DNA of 64,000 bases. Source: Scytonematopsis contorta HA4267-MV1. Its GTDB lineage: Bacteria; Cyanobacteriota; Cyanobacteriia; Cyanobacteriales; Nostocaceae. Numbering within the stretch: the stretch's first letter is position 1; the number at the start of each line of letters is the position of its first letter. Under the pieces are notes generated by a model. The model saw only the letters and a list, made by a program, of their open reading frames with translations. It was not told where the DNA came from and did not search any database. The stretch lies in contig JAHHIC010000066.1 of NCBI GenBank assembly GCA_019359035.1, positions 186,001 to 250,000 of the forward strand, in the 5' to 3' direction. A program made the translations under genes and the position numbers. Positions 1 through 11,025 of this stretch are shown here, one piece after another.

Positions 1-1138
1 GGAAAGCAAGAACTTCCGGCTTTTTGGTCCCGATGAAACCGCTTCTAATCGTTTGGGTGATGTACTGCAAGCAACCGATAAAGTTTGGATAGATGATATA
101 CGTCCAGAAGATGAAAATTTATCTCCCAATGGACGAATTATGGAGATGCTGAGCGAAACCAATTGTCAAGGTTGGTTAGAGGGATATTTGCTCACAGGTC
201 GTCACGGGTTCTTTTCCTGCTATGAAGCATTTATCCATATTGTGGACTCGATGTTTAACCAACATGCAAAATGGTTAAAAACGACACGTCACATTCCTTG
301 GCGTAGGCAAATTGCATCGTTGAATTACTTATTAACTTCTCACGTTTGGCGACAAGACCACAACGGTTTTAGCCACCAAGACCCAGGTTTTATTGACCAT
401 GTAATGAATAAAAAACCTGAGATAATTCGGGTATATTTACCACCAGATGCGAATACTTTGTTATCAGTGACAGACCATTGTTTGAGAAGTCGTCAATATA
501 TTAATGTGATTGTTGCAGGAAAACAGCCCGCTTTACAATACTTAGATATGGATGCGGCTGTTAAGCACTGTACCAAAGGTATTGGTATTTGGGAATGGGC
601 TAGCAATGACCAAGGTAGAGAACCTGATGTGGTTATGGTTTGTGCTGGAGATGTTCCTACTTTAGAAACTTTGGCTGCGGTTGATATATTGCGTCAAGAA
701 TTTCCAGAGTTAAAAGTGCGGGTGGTAAATGTGGTGAATTTAATGAAACTACAGCCACAAAGCGAACATCCTCATGGTTTGTCTGACAAAGATTTTGACA
801 CCATATTCACTACCGACAAGCCAGTTATTTTTGCTTATCATGGCTACCCTTGGTTGATACACCGTCTCACCTATCGTCGCACTAATCACCATAATCTTCA
901 TGTCCGGGGTTATAAGGAAGAAGGAACGACGACGACTCCTTTTGATATGGTGGTGTTGAACGACTTAGACCGCTTTCATCTAGTTATGGACGTGATTGAC
1001 CGTGTGCCAAAACTAACATCGTATGGCGCGGCATACGTTAAACAAAAAATGCAAGATAAGTTAATTGAACACAAGTGTTACATTGAGGAACGCGGGGAAG
1101 ATATGCCGGAAATTAGGGATTGGAAGTGGCACTATTAA
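1..1138 (+). CDS. xfp: Phosphoketolase (xylulose-5-P/fructose-6-P), C-terminal part; 5' end lies outside the window
   Basis: Frame is open to the window edge ([18 protein letters not shown]..). Motifs such as [23 protein letters not shown] and [15 protein letters not shown] are typical of phosphoketolase. Confidence 0.95.
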   Translation, partial: ESKNFRLFGPDETASNRLGDVLQATDKVWIDDIRPEDENLSPNGRIMEMLSETNCQGWLEGYLLTGRHGFFSCYEAFIHIVDSMFNQHAKWLKTTRHIPWRRQIASLNYLLTSHVWRQDHNGFSHQDPGFIDHVMNKKPEIIRVYLPPDANTLLSVTDHCLRSRQYINVIVAGKQPALQYLDMDAAVKHCTKGIGIWEWASNDQGREPDVVMVCAGDVPTLETLAAVDILRQEFPELKVRVVNVVNLMKLQPQSEHPHGLSDKDFDTIFTTDKPVIFAYHGYPWLIHRLTYRRTNHHNLHVRGYKEEGTTTTPFDMVVLNDLDRFHLVMDVIDRVPKLTSYGAAYVKQKMQDKLIEHKCYIEERGEDMPEIRDWKWHY

Positions 1139-1152
1139 ATTACAACATTACA

Positions 1153-1199
1153 CAGACCTAACCCCCCTACCCCCCTTCCCTGCGAGGGAAGGGGGGAAA
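1153..1199. repeat. C-run/G-run palindrome (CCCCCCTACCCCCCTTCCC..GGGAAGGGGGGAAA) downstream of xfp; possible terminator
   Basis: Inverted C-rich and G-rich arms just after the stop codon. Confidence 0.5.
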
Positions 1200-1284
1200 T
1201 AAAAGATAAGATTTTGCTTGTATTAAGTTTAAAAAGAGACCATAAGTGTGGTGCATTCACCTGAAAATTCCTGTAAGTAACCTG

Positions 1285-1321
1285 TTGTGGGGTGGGCATC
1301 CTTGCCCGCCCTTGCCCTTCC
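1285..1321. repeat. Family-1 palindromic element (TTGTGGGGTGGGCATCCTTGCCCGCCC) with two GCCCTT units
   Basis: Matches the ends of the elements at 6117-6329 and 37776-37993 and the copy at 58869-58896. Confidence 0.75.
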
Positions 1322-1391
1322 TTATACCCCTTAAATCATAATCTTCTTTTTGCTTTATTTTGGTCGTAAATATTGCCCAATTATTTGTATT

Positions 1392-1682
1392 TTAATCTCT
1401 TAATTTATTTGCTGCACCAACTCTCAGGCTGTGATACCAAATATCCTTAACATTCCAAACGTAGAAGGTGTCATATTTTTCATTTTTCATATATTTAAAT
1501 CTCATCCAGTGTTTATCATCCCTTGCTTGTAAAAATAATGCAGCTTTGACTCTAATGTCATCATGCCAAGTATTATCTGTTTTCCATACTTGTAAACAAT
1601 GGTGATTGGCTCCGTCTAATTTACGAAATCGCATCCAATGCTTATCAACCCCAGCAAACTTAGCGCTTTGTGGCATCAGCAA
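1392..1682 (-). CDS. Hypothetical protein with two internal about 40-aa repeats (DKHWMRF..VW..W..RV.AA)
   Basis: 96-aa ORF with internal protein duplication. Its start overlaps the end of the upstream 55-aa ORF. Confidence 0.5.
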   Translation of the reverse strand: MLMPQSAKFAGVDKHWMRFRKLDGANHHCLQVWKTDNTWHDDIRVKAALFLQARDDKHWMRFKYMKNEKYDTFYVWNVKDIWYHSLRVGAANKLRD

Positions 1683-1827
1683 TCTTGTTTCGACGAGCGG
1701 CTATTCTTTTGGCTGTTGCAATTGCTGCTTCGTTTGCGACATAACCACCTGATTGAAGAACACGAGCCAAATGTTCAGCTTCCCGTCCTACAACAGGTTT
1801 TGAAATAGTGTGTAGAGGATATTGCAT
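1660..1827 (-). CDS. Small hypothetical protein (55 aa, MQYPLHTISKPVVGREAEHLARVLQSGGYVANEAAIATAKRIAARRNKIADATKR)
   Basis: Manual reverse-strand translation; overlaps the next ORF out of frame. Confidence 0.35.
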   Translation of the reverse strand: MQYPLHTISKPVVGREAEHLARVLQSGGYVANEAAIATAKRIAARRNKIADATKR

Positions 1828-2030
1828 AACAATATATTATTATAAGGATTACTCTATTATACATTATCTAAACATGATTTTACTTTGTAAATAGGTAATA
1901 ATTGTAAGTGTTTTCCTCTACTAAGCGAGTGCCATAGTTTTTATGCTCAAGCGGATATGTCTCATATAGATTTGCACTAATAACAATATCGATTTTTTTG
2001 GTATCAGTCATTTAATTTTGCTGCTGTTTA

Positions 2031-2792
2031 TTATGCAACCTTGTTGAATATTTCTAAACTCACACCTTGCAAAAGCGACGAATCATAAACACGGGTACAA
2101 CGATGTAAAAGGTGAGGATTAATCAGCCAATCTACCGCAGCAATAAAATCTTTTTCCGATTCCAATTTTTGCGGACAAGTTACGACCACACCCTCAGGAA
2201 AACTTAATTGCTGATAATCTTCGCTGAAATTTTTTATTTTATCCCAAGATGTTTCTTGTAATGAAGATACCATCCAATAAGGCGTCATTATTTTACCAAG
2301 TCCTTGCCAGCCATCACTCGAATAATGAGCTTGTAAATTTAATTTTTCATTACTTTCTTCTGGGTAACTACCGAGTTTTTCCGAAATCACTAAAATTTTT
2401 TGTAAAAAACCTTCATTATCATAAACTACAGGCACACTTAAACGCTTTTCTTCATATCTAAAGCCTGTTTCAAAAGCAAAAGAAGCACCTATTTCAACCC
2501 TCTCAGAACCCCAAGAAAAACAACTATCTAAAAACAAACTCCTCGTTTCTGGCTTTTTGTAGGGACCAAAATTTTTTGTCTCAGTTTTTCCATCGCTATA
2601 AGTATAAGAATTTGTATGGTAAATTTCACTACCCTCTTGGTTGAGATGAAAACTGCGGATGCATTTAAAAGAATTGATTAACTGACCATCAGGTGCATAG
2701 GTATTCCAAGTACCATACCAATCACAGTTAACATGATATTGACAAAAATTATCCCAATTTTTTATTTGCTCTTCTGCAACACCCTGACTCAT
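2031..2792 (-). CDS. DUF3598-like family protein
   Basis: 253 aa; WDNFCQYHVNCDWYGTWNTYAPDGQ.. pattern resembles cyanobacterial DUF3598 proteins. Confidence 0.6.
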   Translation of the reverse strand: MSQGVAEEQIKNWDNFCQYHVNCDWYGTWNTYAPDGQLINSFKCIRSFHLNQEGSEIYHTNSYTYSDGKTETKNFGPYKKPETRSLFLDSCFSWGSERVEIGASFAFETGFRYEEKRLSVPVVYDNEGFLQKILVISEKLGSYPEESNEKLNLQAHYSSDGWQGLGKIMTPYWMVSSLQETSWDKIKNFSEDYQQLSFPEGVVVTCPQKLESEKDFIAAVDWLINPHLLHRCTRVYDSSLLQGVSLEIFNKVA

Positions 2793-3063
2793 AATTTACC
2801 ATCCTATGGGGATAACGTGGTAATCCTTTTTTGTACTTCTCTGGTATAACTTCAAATTCTATTTTATTCATTCTAATTGAGTAATAACCAGCAACAACTT
2901 TGTCACCGGACTCTGGGATTACTACAAAGGTTTTTGTTATGCCTTTTTTATCATTCTGTCTAGCATATTTTTTAAGGTAATCATTTAACTCAGGAATACC
3001 GCAGTCAAAATTTTCTTTGATGAAACTCCCATCTATTGGGCAAAAAATCCATTTCACATCCAT
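2749..3063 (-). pseudogene. Truncated GNAT toxin (TacT-like), lacking its C-terminal half
   Basis: The N-terminal half (FDCGIPELNDYLKKYARQNDKKGITKTFVV..AGYYSIRMNKIEF..GLPRYP) is TacT-like. The sequence then runs into unrelated HRMVNYESGCCRRANKKLG and overlaps the next gene. Confidence 0.7.
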
Positions 3064-3071
3064 TTTTCAAC

Positions 3072-3365
3072 TTATAGCTTTCCATATTCTTCACAGTGTT
3101 CTTTTATCGCAGCTTTCAACGCTTCATTTGGTAATGGAGGATTTTCCAAAGCTGCAAGAAATATTTCACTATCGCGTTCGCTCAATACCATTTTCCCGTA
3201 GGATTCAATATGCTCTATAGCTGCATTTAGGGCTTGATGAATAACGTAATTATTTAAACTCAGTCCTGTAATTGCAGCCGCTTTTTCCAACCTTTCTTTG
3301 TGTTCTTTACTTATTTTAAGTTCAAGAGTGGTTTCAGGATTAGGTGATGGCAACATGATTATCAA
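3072..3365 (-). CDS. DUF1778/TacA-family antitoxin
   Basis: LELKISKEHKERLEKAAAITGLSLNNYVIHQAL is an RHH-type DUF1778 signature. Located directly upstream of the TacT-like fragment. Confidence 0.85.
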   Translation of the reverse strand: MIIMLPSPNPETTLELKISKEHKERLEKAAAITGLSLNNYVIHQALNAAIEHIESYGKMVLSERDSEIFLAALENPPLPNEALKAAIKEHCEEYGKL

Positions 3366-3563
3366 ATTATCTCATATGCTCAATGGCTTTTATCATAGCA
3401 AGAAAATTTGGTATCTCATTTAGCTAAACCAAGTATATTTACTTGCTAGCAACTAACCTCACCACGCTAATTATTAAAATAACCCAAGTAAATTAGTGTT
3501 ACCTTGCTCAACCTGTCACGATGTAATACGTCAGAATAAATTTTGGAGAGTGCAAGAGCGTGA

Positions 3564-4655
<1,092 letters not shown>

Positions 4656-4806
4656 GAATTGGGAATGGGTAATGGGTAATGGGTAATGGGTAATGGGTAA
4701 TGGGTAATGGGTAATGGAAGAAAACCAATCCCCAATTACCAATCCCCAATTACCAATCCCCAATTACCAATCCCCAATTACCAATCCCCAATTACCAATT
4801 ACCCAT
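4656..4806. repeat. Inverted tandem-repeat block: (GGGTAAT)n followed by (CCAATTACCAATCC)n
   Basis: Opposite arms are complementary (GGTAATGG / CCATTACC-type), so the block can fold. Confidence 0.9.
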
Positions 4807-5069
4807 TAGCAACCTTAAAAAATACGAAATGATTTAACAAAAGTGCATAGGAACACACAGCCAATTTCGGTTTTTGCCTCCTAGAATAGGGCTGAGACCG
4901 AAAAACAGGACTTTTTGTTTTATAGGCGACGTATAATTGGGAATAGGTACTTTTAGCTGCTATTTCAAGATATTTAGCAACCTCTCACCAATTATCGTGA
5001 ATTCAAGTTGGAGAAGGATTCGACGCAAGTTACATAAGTCCTGCGAAAAGAATCTTAACGAGGTGTTAT

Positions 5070-6068
5070 ATGTCTAAAAATTTACTTGAACAACTACGAG
5101 AAATGACCGTTGTAGTTGCGGATACAGGAGATATTCAAGCAATCGGCAAGTACAAGCCACGTGACGCGACAACTAACCCCAGTTTGATTACTGCTGCGGC
5201 AAAAATGCCTGAATATCAAGGCATTGTAGATGAAACTTTGTTAACAGCAAGAAAAGATTTAGGTGCTGGTGCATCAGAAAAAGAAATTCTTTCTTTAGCT
5301 TTCGACCGTTTAGCGGTTTCCTTTGGTTTGAAAATTTTGGAAATCATCCCCGGTCGAGTCTCTACAGAAGTTGATGCTCGTCTTTCCTACGATACAGAAG
5401 CAACTGTTGCTAAAGCACGGCAAATTATTTCCCAGTATGATAAGGCTGGTATTTCCAAGGAACGTATTTTAATTAAAATCGCTTCTACTTGGGAAGGTAT
5501 TCGTGCAGCAGAAATACTGGAAAAAGAAGGTATTCACTGTAACTTGACTTTGTTATTCGGTCTTCACCAAGCTATTGCTTGTGCTGAAGCAGGAGCGACT
5601 TTAATTTCTCCCTTCGTTGGACGGATTCTTGACTGGTACAAAAAGGAAACCGGACGCGATAGCTACCCCAGTGCGGAAGACCCTGGTGTATTTTCTGTAA
5701 CTAAAATTTATAACTACTACAAAAAGTTTGGTTATAAGACTGAAGTTATGGGTGCTAGCTTCCGTAATCTAGGCGAAATTACTGAACTTGCTGGTAGTGA
5801 TTTGTTGACTATCGCTCCTTCCTTGTTATCAGAATTGCAAGCTGGTACTGGGGAACTACCTCGCAAACTTGATGCTGCGAAAGCTGCAACAATGTCTATT
5901 GAAAAAATCACAATGGATAAAGCTACCTACGATAAGATGCACACTGAAGACCGTATGGCATCTGAAAAATTAGATGAGGGTATTAAAGGCTTTACTAAAG
6001 CTTTAGAAGACCTGGAGAAATTATTGGCTGAGCGATTGGCTACTTTGGGAGCTGTTTCTGCTGCATAA
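5070..6068 (+). CDS. tal: Transaldolase
   Basis: [40 protein letters not shown] and [11 protein letters not shown] motifs. Confidence 0.95.
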   Translation: MSKNLLEQLREMTVVVADTGDIQAIGKYKPRDATTNPSLITAAAKMPEYQGIVDETLLTARKDLGAGASEKEILSLAFDRLAVSFGLKILEIIPGRVSTEVDARLSYDTEATVAKARQIISQYDKAGISKERILIKIASTWEGIRAAEILEKEGIHCNLTLLFGLHQAIACAEAGATLISPFVGRILDWYKKETGRDSYPSAEDPGVFSVTKIYNYYKKFGYKTEVMGASFRNLGEITELAGSDLLTIAPSLLSELQAGTGELPRKLDAAKAATMSIEKITMDKATYDKMHTEDRMASEKLDEGIKGFTKALEDLEKLLAERLATLGAVSAA

Positions 6069-6116
6069 AAGTAGAGATGTTAAAGACCTGCAAATGAAAA
6101 AAAGCTCTAATTACTT

Positions 6117-6329
6117 CTTGTGGGATGGGCTTCCAGCCCGTCCGTTGCAGAAGGGCAGGCTTCCAGCCCGTCCGTTGCAGAAGGGCAGGCTTCCAGCCCG
6201 TCCGTTGCAGAAGGGCAGGCTTCCAGCCCGTCCGTTGCAGAAGGGCAGGCTTCCAGCCCGTCCACAGAACAAGGGCGGTTCCCAGCCCCTCTGTTGAACG
6301 AGGGCGGGCAAGGATGCCCACCCCACAAG
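6117..6329. repeat. Family-1 palindromic composite element with inverted ends CTTGTGGGATGGGC / GCCCACCCCACAAG
   Basis: Terminal inverted repeats; inner hairpins GGGCTTCCAGCCC and GGGCAAGGATGCCC. Confidence 0.85.
6131..6263. repeat. 30-bp tandem repeat (TTCCAGCCCGTCCGTTGCAGAAGGGCAGGC), four perfect units plus degenerate continuation
   Basis: Direct reading; frames through it give repetitive ORFs only. Confidence 0.95.
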
Positions 6330-6364
6330 AGAATAGTGTTTTCATTGGTAGAACAAGAAACAAT

Positions 6365-6757
6365 TTACCGACGTAAGTTTCCCTGAGTTTGTCGTTGTTG
6401 TCGTCTTAAGCGAAGTCTTTGAAAAAAGCCGGGTCGCTTATTAGAACGTTGTCTGAATCTAAACCCGCGAATAATGCCACGTCTGTTGGTGTTTTTGCGG
6501 GTTTGTGTTTTTCTGTCCCGTCGTCGGAAAAAGTTAAAGAATCCTCTTCTGGAACGACGTGCTTTTGGTTTTTCTCTTTGAGCGAGTAAAATTCCTTCGG
6601 TTTCACTGGTTTGACTTGGAGCTAGTGTTTTGGGACTTTTTTCATTCAGAGCGTTATTGGTGGGATTATCAATTGTTTCTGCTAATGAAAAAGGTATAGG
6701 ACAAGCTAAGGCAAACAGCAATATAACTATTAAAGATACTTTCTGAATATTTTTCAC
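6365..6757 (-). CDS. Secreted, strongly Arg-rich small protein
   Basis: Signal-peptide-like N-terminus (MKNIQKVSLIVILLFALACPIPFSLA) followed by an Arg-rich basic tail. Confidence 0.6.
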   Translation of the reverse strand: MKNIQKVSLIVILLFALACPIPFSLAETIDNPTNNALNEKSPKTLAPSQTSETEGILLAQREKPKARRSRRGFFNFFRRRDRKTQTRKNTNRRGIIRGFRFRQRSNKRPGFFQRLRLRRQQRQTQGNLRR

Positions 6758-6919
6758 TTTTTTGTTTGGATAATTACAATTTTAAGCATTCCGCGAAATT
6801 GTTAAACTTGCGCTCGGTTTTTCCAGATTATCCCCGGTTTTCCCGTTTACCTCCCCCATATTAAATACAAAATCAAAAATCGAAAATCGTATATTTCTGC
6901 AAATTCATAGGAAAAAATT

Positions 6920-8137
6920 ATGAAAATACTTGTACTTAATGCCGGTTCTAGCAGTCAGAAAAGTTGTTTGTACGAGATTACGGGTGAAACTATTCCTTCT
7001 ATTGCACCTCAAGCTCTTTGGTTCGCTAAGGTCGATTGGACGCATCATCAAGGTTTCGCGGAGATTGAGGTAAAAACTGTTGCAGGTGGAATGCTGCAAA
7101 AAGAAGTTTCTGCTTCCTCTCGTTCTGCTGTTATCAGTGATTTACTTGATACGTTGACTCAAGGTTCCACCAAAGTTATTAATGATTTCTCTGAAATAGA
7201 CGTGGTGGGACATCGAATTGTTCATGGTGGAAGAGATTATCGTCAAAGTGTCATAATTACTGAGGAAGTAAAACAGGCAATTTCTCAGTTAAGTAGTCTC
7301 GCTCCGGCTCATAATCCTGCAAATTTGGAAGGAATTGAAGCGATTGAGCAAGTTTTAGGTTCGGTTAAACAAGTCGCAGTTTTTGATACTGCGTTTCATT
7401 CGCAAATTCCTGATGCTGCTGCTATTTATCCCGGTTCATATGATTGGGTGGAACAGGGTATTCGTCGCTACGGATTTCACGGTATTAGTCACCAATATTG
7501 TGCTCAACGTGCAGCTAGTATATTGGGTAAAGATTTAAATGAGGTACGATTAATTACCTGTCATTTAGGTAATGGCTGTTCGTTAGCGGCTATTCAAAAT
7601 GGTCATAGTATTGATACTACGATGGGATTTACGCCTTTGGATGGGCTGATGATGGGTAGTCGTTCCGGTGCGGTTGACCCTGGCATATTAATACATTTGT
7701 TGCGTCAACCTGGTTATACAGTAGAGAAATTGGATAATTTGCTTAATAAAGAGTCTGGATTATTAGGTATATCTGGAGAATCTGGGGATGTTCGTGGGGT
7801 GATGCAGGCTATTTCTCAAGGTAAAGAACGCGCTCAGTTGGCTTGGGATATTTATGTACATCGTTTGCGTTCTTATATTGGGGCTATGCTTGCTAGTCTG
7901 GGTGGTTTGGATGCTTTGGTTTTTACTGCTGGTGTGGGTGAAAATTCTGCGGAAATTCGTCAAGCTGCTTGTGAAAGTTTTGCTTTTTTAGGGTTGAAAT
8001 TAGATTTAGAAAAAAATATTCGCAAACCTGTGGATATGGATATTGCTACTCCTGATTCTAAGGTGCGGGTGTTGGTGATACATACTCAGGAAGATTGGGC
8101 TATTGGTTGTGAGTGTTGGAGGTTGTTGCAACATTAG
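6920..8137 (+). CDS. ackA: Acetate kinase
   Basis: MKILVLNAGSSSQK, GHRIVHGG, AVFDTAFHSQIP and HLGNGCSLAAI motifs. Confidence 0.97.
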   Translation: MKILVLNAGSSSQKSCLYEITGETIPSIAPQALWFAKVDWTHHQGFAEIEVKTVAGGMLQKEVSASSRSAVISDLLDTLTQGSTKVINDFSEIDVVGHRIVHGGRDYRQSVIITEEVKQAISQLSSLAPAHNPANLEGIEAIEQVLGSVKQVAVFDTAFHSQIPDAAAIYPGSYDWVEQGIRRYGFHGISHQYCAQRAASILGKDLNEVRLITCHLGNGCSLAAIQNGHSIDTTMGFTPLDGLMMGSRSGAVDPGILIHLLRQPGYTVEKLDNLLNKESGLLGISGESGDVRGVMQAISQGKERAQLAWDIYVHRLRSYIGAMLASLGGLDALVFTAGVGENSAEIRQAACESFAFLGLKLDLEKNIRKPVDMDIATPDSKVRVLVIHTQEDWAIGCECWRLLQH

Positions 8138-8140
8138 TAG

Positions 8141-8496
8141 ATAAGCCACACAAGCTACACAAGCTACATAAGCCACACGAGCTACACAAGCCACACGAGC
8201 CACACAAGTCAAACAAGTCACACGAGGCACACAAGTCACACGAGGCACACAAGTCACACAAGTCACACAAGTCACACAAGTCACACAAGTCACACGAGCT
8301 ACACAAGTTACACAAGCCACACGAGCTAAACAAGTCACACAAGTCACACAAGTCACACAAGTCACACAAGTCACACAAGCCACACAAGTCACACAAGCCA
8401 CACAAGCCACACAAGTCATACAAGTCACACAAGCCACACAAGCCACACAAGCCACACAAGTCACACAAGTCACACAAGTCACACAAGTCACACAAG
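8141..8496. repeat. 9-bp tandem repeat (CACACAAGT), about 39 units, ending at a family-2 element
   Basis: Starts just after the ackA stop and ends CACAAGCCA|GGGAATAAATTCCCTG. Confidence 0.95.
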
Positions 8497-8545
8497 CCAG
8501 GGAATAAATTCCCTGTCTAAAAGCTCAAGTCCTCTGAAGAGGACT
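8495..8545. repeat. Family-2 palindromic element, copy A (CCAGGGAATAAATTCCCTGTCTAAAAGCTCAAGTCCTCTGAAGAGGACT)
   Basis: Two palindromes, AGGGAATAAATTCCCT and AGTCCTCTGAAGAGGACT; also found at 8611, 46393 and 48439. Confidence 0.9.
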
Positions 8546-8610
8546 ATAAAAAAGGAGATTTTTGGGAATATTCTAAATTTTGTAAAAATATCTTTTTTTG
8601 GTGTATTTTT

Positions 8611-8661
8611 TAGTCCTCTTCCAGAGGACTTGAGCTTTTAGACAGGGAATTTATTCCCTGG
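8611..8661. repeat. Family-2 palindromic element, copy B (inverted relative to copy A)
   Basis: AGTCCTCTTCCAGAGGACTTGAGCTTTTAGACAGGGAATTTATTCCCTGG. Confidence 0.9.
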
Positions 8662-8717
8662 CTATTGTCTGGCTATTGTCTGGCTATTGTCTGGCTATTG
8701 TCTGGCTATTGTCTGGC
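8658..8717. repeat. 11-bp tandem repeat (CTGGCTATTGT), 5 units, abutting copy B
   Basis: CCCTGGCTATTGTCTGGCTATTGTCTGG.. by direct reading. Confidence 0.95.
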
Positions 8718-8828
8718 TCGCTTGTGACCTAGCCCGCTTTGTATAAACAATTGCCACTTGCTGTGAAGTTAAGTTACGGTATTGGTTAACTTGATTACCA
8801 TCATTACTTAGTTCTTTCGCAAGCAAGG

Positions 8829-9665
8829 GTGAAAATGAGTGAACAAATACTGGAATCCAAAGAAAATGGGATTCCGAAAATAGTCTCTGCGTCTTTTCCA
8901 ACGCTGATAAAACTTTTATTCATATTGTTATGTGTATCAGGAATTGGTTTGCTGCAATTCCCTCGACTACAAACAGTTTTAAGAACCAACCAAACAGTAA
9001 CCAAGGAAACTTTAGAAAAAGACGTTCAAGCTGAACAAGCTCGTTTAAAATTACTTAAAAAAATACCGGGTTTTGGCTACGATAATATCATATCCAATTG
9101 GACATATCTAAGTTTTTTACAATATTTTGGAGACGACGAAGCTAGAGTCAAAACTGGTTTCCACATTAGTCCTGACTATTTTGAGATAATTTTGACAAAA
9201 GACCCGCGCTTTTTAACTGCATATTTTTCTCTTTCTAGCAGCACGTCTTTGTTTGCCGGGAAGCCTGAAAGGTCTATAAAAATAATTGAGCAAGGACTGA
9301 AATCTGTAAATCCTTGGGTTCCTGAAAGGTCTTATTATATATGGCGATACAAAGGAACAGATGAACTATTGTTTTTAGGTGATTCTCAGGCTGCGAAAAA
9401 ATCATTTGCAAAAGCTGCTGATTGGGCAAGCAATCATTCTGATGAAGAAAGTAAAGCCGTGGCTAGTATATCCCAGCAAACTGCTAACTTTCTCGCTCAA
9501 AATCCTGACAGTAAATATGCTCAAATTTCTACTTGGGCAATGGTTTTAAATAATCGAGTTGACGAGAAAACCCAAAAAAGAGCAATTGATGCAATTAAAG
9601 CTTTGGGAGGAGAAGTAATTAGTACTCCAAAAGGTAATCAAATTAAATTTCCGCCGAAAGATTAA
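8829..9665 (+). CDS. Membrane-anchored TPR-like hypothetical protein
   Basis: One N-terminal TM segment (FPTLIKLLFILLCVSGIGLLQF) followed by a helical repeat-like region. Confidence 0.6.
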   Translation: MKMSEQILESKENGIPKIVSASFPTLIKLLFILLCVSGIGLLQFPRLQTVLRTNQTVTKETLEKDVQAEQARLKLLKKIPGFGYDNIISNWTYLSFLQYFGDDEARVKTGFHISPDYFEIILTKDPRFLTAYFSLSSSTSLFAGKPERSIKIIEQGLKSVNPWVPERSYYIWRYKGTDELLFLGDSQAAKKSFAKAADWASNHSDEESKAVASISQQTANFLAQNPDSKYAQISTWAMVLNNRVDEKTQKRAIDAIKALGGEVISTPKGNQIKFPPKD

Positions 9666-9679
9666 TTTGTCAACAACTA

Positions 9680-10045
9680 TTACATATTTTCACAAGCAGA
9701 AGCTGGTAATATTGGAGCAAAGTGGCGAAATTCTGCTAGATACTGCTCTAAGACAGTAAACTGAGCTTGATTCAGGCTATAGTAAATCCAACGTCCTTCT
9801 TGACGGGAATGTACTAAACCAGCCTCTTTTAAGGTTTTCAGATGAAAAGACAGTTTCGACTGATTCACTCCTAAAGTATTACACAAGTCACAAACACACA
9901 GTTCCTTCTGTCGCAACAGTTCTAGTACGCTAATCCGTAATGGCTCAGAAAGAGCATGGAAACCCGCAACAATTAAATCTGAAGTTTCGCTGGTAGAAAT
10001 TTGCATCAGTTTTTTTGATGTATTCTTATTAATGTCATAACTCAT
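9680..10045 (-). CDS. ArsR/SmtB-family transcriptional regulator
   Basis: ALSEPLRISVLELLRQKELCVCDLCNTLGVNQSKLSFHLKTLKEAGLV; the ELCVCDL motif matches ArsR-type metal/arsenite sites. Confidence 0.9.
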   Translation of the reverse strand: MSYDINKNTSKKLMQISTSETSDLIVAGFHALSEPLRISVLELLRQKELCVCDLCNTLGVNQSKLSFHLKTLKEAGLVHSRQEGRWIYYSLNQAQFTVLEQYLAEFRHFAPILPASACENM

Positions 10046-10069
10046 TATGAACTACGCCTGTTAGAGAAT

Positions 10070-10903
10070 TTGTATAACCAAACCGACCCCATATACTGGT
10101 ACAACGGTGAATTAATTCAATCCCAAACCCTGAAATTACCGATAGACGAACCAGGGTTACTCTACGGAGCTACTGTTTTTACTACCCTCCGCGTTTATGG
10201 CAACTCCCTTGACACACCCTTAACTCACTTCCAACCACATTGCGATCGCCTGCGTTTTAGCTTAGAAACTTTTGGCTGGCAATTACCAAACTGGGAAAGC
10301 CTGCGTCAGGGAGCGTCCATTCTCATAAAACATTACCCAATTCTCAGAATTACCATTTTTCCGGATGGTCGAGAATGGATAACGGGTAGATTTTTGCCGC
10401 CAAGCTTGACAGAAAAACAAATTAATGGAATAATATCGGCTACTTCACACCAAAAAATATTTCGTAGTTTACCAGAACATAAAACAGGAAATTACCTAAG
10501 TCCTTGGTTAGCAAGGAATAGAGCTATAAATTCAACAGTTGAAATAAAAGCAGAAGAAGCAATTTTGGTAGACACCAACTCAAATTGGTTAGAAACAAGC
10601 ACTGGTAACCTTTGGGGATGGAGTAATGGTTGTTGGTATACACCAGCAATAGAAGCAAAAATACTACCAGGGATAATCAGAAACCAACTCATCAACTACT
10701 TAAAATTACAAGAGCAACAAGTGCAAGAAAAAGCCTGGACACCAGAACTAGTCAAGAGTTTTGACGCGCTCGGCTATAGTAATTGCGTGGTGGAAATTAT
10801 TCCTATCCATACCGTCATAGACTCTAATGAAACGCTAGAATATAATCCCTGCCACAGTAGCTTTGAGCAAATAAGGCGGTTTTTTCGACTACCACAAGCG
10901 TAG
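10070..10903 (+). CDS. Class IV aminotransferase (aminodeoxychorismate lyase/BCAT-like)
   Basis: DEPGLLYGATVFTTLRVYG, NWLETSTGNLWGW and LPGIIRNQL motifs; TTG start. Confidence 0.85.
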   Translation: MYNQTDPIYWYNGELIQSQTLKLPIDEPGLLYGATVFTTLRVYGNSLDTPLTHFQPHCDRLRFSLETFGWQLPNWESLRQGASILIKHYPILRITIFPDGREWITGRFLPPSLTEKQINGIISATSHQKIFRSLPEHKTGNYLSPWLARNRAINSTVEIKAEEAILVDTNSNWLETSTGNLWGWSNGCWYTPAIEAKILPGIIRNQLINYLKLQEQQVQEKAWTPELVKSFDALGYSNCVVEIIPIHTVIDSNETLEYNPCHSSFEQIRRFFRLPQA

Positions 10904-11025
10904 CAATTTGATATATCTTAAGATAAGTTAACATAATTCTTAAATACGCCTATCTCATCTAGAGACGCGATGCCCAAAAAAAGGGCACACTGCGTGAAAG
11001 CGCATAGGGAAAAAAAGTAGGAGGA

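Noticed and set aside
6131-6263. Possible CRISPR array
   Set aside because: 30-bp units are directly contiguous with no spacers, and no cas genes are in the window.
6094-6386. Several overlapping ORFs on both strands with repeated ASSPSVAEGQ / LPARPLQKGR / GLEACPSATD
   Set aside because: They are translations of the 30-bp tandem repeat in multiple frames; no sign of a real gene.
8141-8496. Possible CRISPR or satellite-encoded RNA array
   Set aside because: 9-bp contiguous units with no spacers; better described as a simple tandem repeat.
8006-8520. ORFs with (TCV)n, (CDL)n and (SHK)n repeats
   Set aside because: Artefacts of the 9-bp tandem array after ackA.
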